Part shown: positions 20,066 through 21,175 of the stretch, in pieces
Layout of the letters: every line of letters starts with the position of its first letter
How positions within the stretch are numbered: the first letter of the stretch is position 1
Assembly: GCA_947458575.1 (NCBI GenBank)
Contig: CANHBE010000015.1
Span: forward strand, 1-21,175
Reading direction: 5' to 3'
Source: Flavobacteriaceae bacterium
GTDB lineage: Bacteria; Bacteroidota; Bacteroidia; Flavobacteriales; Flavobacteriaceae
Length of the DNA stretch: 21,175 nt
Position numbers and translations under genes: made by a program
Notes under the pieces: model-generated
Told to the model about the DNA's origin: nothing
What the model saw: the letters and a program-made list of their open reading frames with translations, nothing else
The model's database searches: none

Positions 20066-21175
20066 TTAAGCGTTACCTTTTGCTTTCTTGATTACTGCCT
20101 CCGAAATGTTAGGTGGCGTTTCAGCGTAGTGAGAAAATTCCATAGTCGAAGTTGCTCTACCAGACGACAAAGTTCTTAACGTTGTTACGTATCCAAACAT
20201 CTCTGACAAAGGCACATCAGCCTTGATTGTTTTCGCACCAGCTCTATCTCCCATATCATTCACCTGACCTCTACGACGGTTAATATCACCAACGATATCT
20301 CCCATGTTTTCTTCAGGAGTGATCACCTCCATTTTCATGATCGGCTCAAGAATAATTGCTCCCGCAGCTTTAGCCACTTCTTTGTAACCCATACGAGCAG
20401 CCAATTCAAAAGAAAGAGCATCCGAATCTACAGGGTGGAAAGATCCGTCCAACAAAGTTACCTTTAAACTATCAACCTGATAGCCCGCTAGTGGACCTGT
20501 TTTCATAGCCTCTCTAAATCCTTTTTCAACAGCCGGAATATATTCTTTAGGAACATTACCTCCTTTTACTTCATTTACAAACTGTAGCCCTACAGGAATT
20601 TTTCCATCAACCTCATCTGCTGGTTCTAATCTAAAGACGATATCACCGAATTTACCACGACCTCCAGATTGTTTCTTGTAAGTTTCTCTATGTTGTGCAG
20701 ACTTTGTGAAAGCTTCTTTATATTCAACCTGCGGCTCACCTTGATTCACCTCAACTTTGAATTCACGCTTCATACGATCCACAAGAATATCTAGGTGTAA
20801 CTCACCCATTCCTGAAATGATTGTCTGACCAGAAGCTTCGTCAGTTCTAACGGTAAAGGTTGGATCTTCTTCAGCTAATTTTGCTAAAGCCATACCCATC
20901 TTATCAACGTCTGCTTTAGTTTTAGGCTCAATAGCAATACCAATTACTGGCGCTGGGAACTTCATTGACTCAAGAATAATTGGGTGTTTCTCATCACACA
21001 ATGTATCTCCAGTTTTGATATCCTTAAATCCAACTGCCGCACCAATATCTCCTGCCTCAATATACTCGATAGGATTCTGTTTGTTTGCATGCATTTGGTA
21101 GATACGTGAAATTCTCTCCTTGTTACCAGAACGAGTGTTCAAAACGTATGAACCTGCATCTAATCTTCCTGAGTA
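20066..21175 (-). CDS. fusA: Elongation factor G, C-terminal part
   Basis: The gene enters from beyond the window end; 369 C-terminal residues are visible from the start YSGRLDAGSYVLNTRSGNKE, and the frame is open to base 21175. EF-G drives GTP-dependent translocation of tRNA and mRNA. Visible parts are the end of domain II, domain III with SGMGELHLDILVDRM, domain IV with YKKQSGGRGKFGDIVFRLEP and KEYIPAVEKGFREAM, and domain V with EPIMKMEVITPEENMGDIVG and RRGQVNDMGDR. The GTPase domain lies outside. It ends 11 nt before rpsJ, as part of the str cluster. Confidence 0.97.
   Translation of the reverse strand, partial: YSGRLDAGSYVLNTRSGNKERISRIYQMHANKQNPIEYIEAGDIGAAVGFKDIKTGDTLCDEKHPIILESMKFPAPVIGIAIEPKTKADVDKMGMALAKLAEEDPTFTVRTDEASGQTIISGMGELHLDILVDRMKREFKVEVNQGEPQVEYKEAFTKSAQHRETYKKQSGGRGKFGDIVFRLEPADEVDGKIPVGLQFVNEVKGGNVPKEYIPAVEKGFREAMKTGPLAGYQVDSLKVTLLDGSFHPVDSDALSFELAARMGYKEVAKAAGAIILEPIMKMEVITPEENMGDIVGDINRRRGQVNDMGDRAGAKTIKADVPLSEMFGYVTTLRTLSSGRATSTMEFSHYAETPPNISEAVIKKAKGNA

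Noticed and set aside
1..21175. Mobile elements, CRISPR arrays, tRNA or rRNA genes, prophage or defence systems
   Set aside because: No transposase, regularly spaced repeats, cloverleaf-like segments or phage or defence proteins were seen; gene order and composition are uniform housekeeping.

Overview
This window is a chromosomal housekeeping region of a Bacteroidota bacterium, most likely order Flavobacteriales. Four things point there. The DNA is AT-rich and the genes lack strong Shine-Dalgarno sequences. Several genes carry promoters of the Bacteroidota form TAnnTTTG. The ribosomal proteins have lineage-typical forms: L17 with a long Ala/Pro/Glu tail, and cysteine-poor L36 and S14. Finally, fusA runs straight into rpsJ with no tuf between them. 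Every gene I can support is on the minus strand, so transcription runs from high to low coordinates.

Layout in transcription order. (1) 21175 to 5805 is one merged str-S10-spc-alpha ribosomal cluster: the 3' part of fusA, then rpsJ, rplC, rplD, rplW, rplB, rpsS, rplV, rpsC, rplP, rpmC, rpsQ, rplN, rplX, rplE, rpsN, rpsH, rplF, rplR, rpsE, rpmD, rplO, secY, infA, rpmJ, rpsM, rpsK, rpsD, rpoA and rplQ. It ends at a strong intrinsic terminator just after rplQ. Most gaps are 2 to 20 nt, and rplC/rplD overlap as TAATG. Only five gaps exceed 60 nt (before rplC, rpsH, rpmJ, rpsD and rplQ), and each holds an inverted or tandem repeat. (2) 5804 to 5552 is an intergenic region with a structured element resembling the Flavo-1 RNA family, a tandem 23-nt repeat and the carA promoter. 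(3) carA, eno and gltA follow. Each has its own promoter candidate, and eno and gltA have clear terminators. (4) A two-gene arginine/citrulline unit closes the window: an arginase, then, 2 nt later, the 5' part of a ctlX-like citrulline hydrolase that leaves the window at base 1.

How it works together: the large cluster makes ribosomal subunits, EF-G, IF-1, the SecY translocon channel and the RNA polymerase alpha subunit, which are the core of protein synthesis and export. The genes after it are growth-linked metabolism: carbamoyl phosphate synthesis for pyrimidines and arginine, glycolysis (enolase) and TCA entry (citrate synthase). The final pair would turn arginine and citrulline into ornithine and nitrogen.

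I see no mobile element, CRISPR array, tRNA or rRNA, and no new multi-gene system. The most interesting signals are non-coding: the perfect 17-bp hairpin between rpsJ and rplC, the nested hairpin before rpsD, the heptamer-repeat leader of rpmJ, and the Flavo-1-like element before carA.
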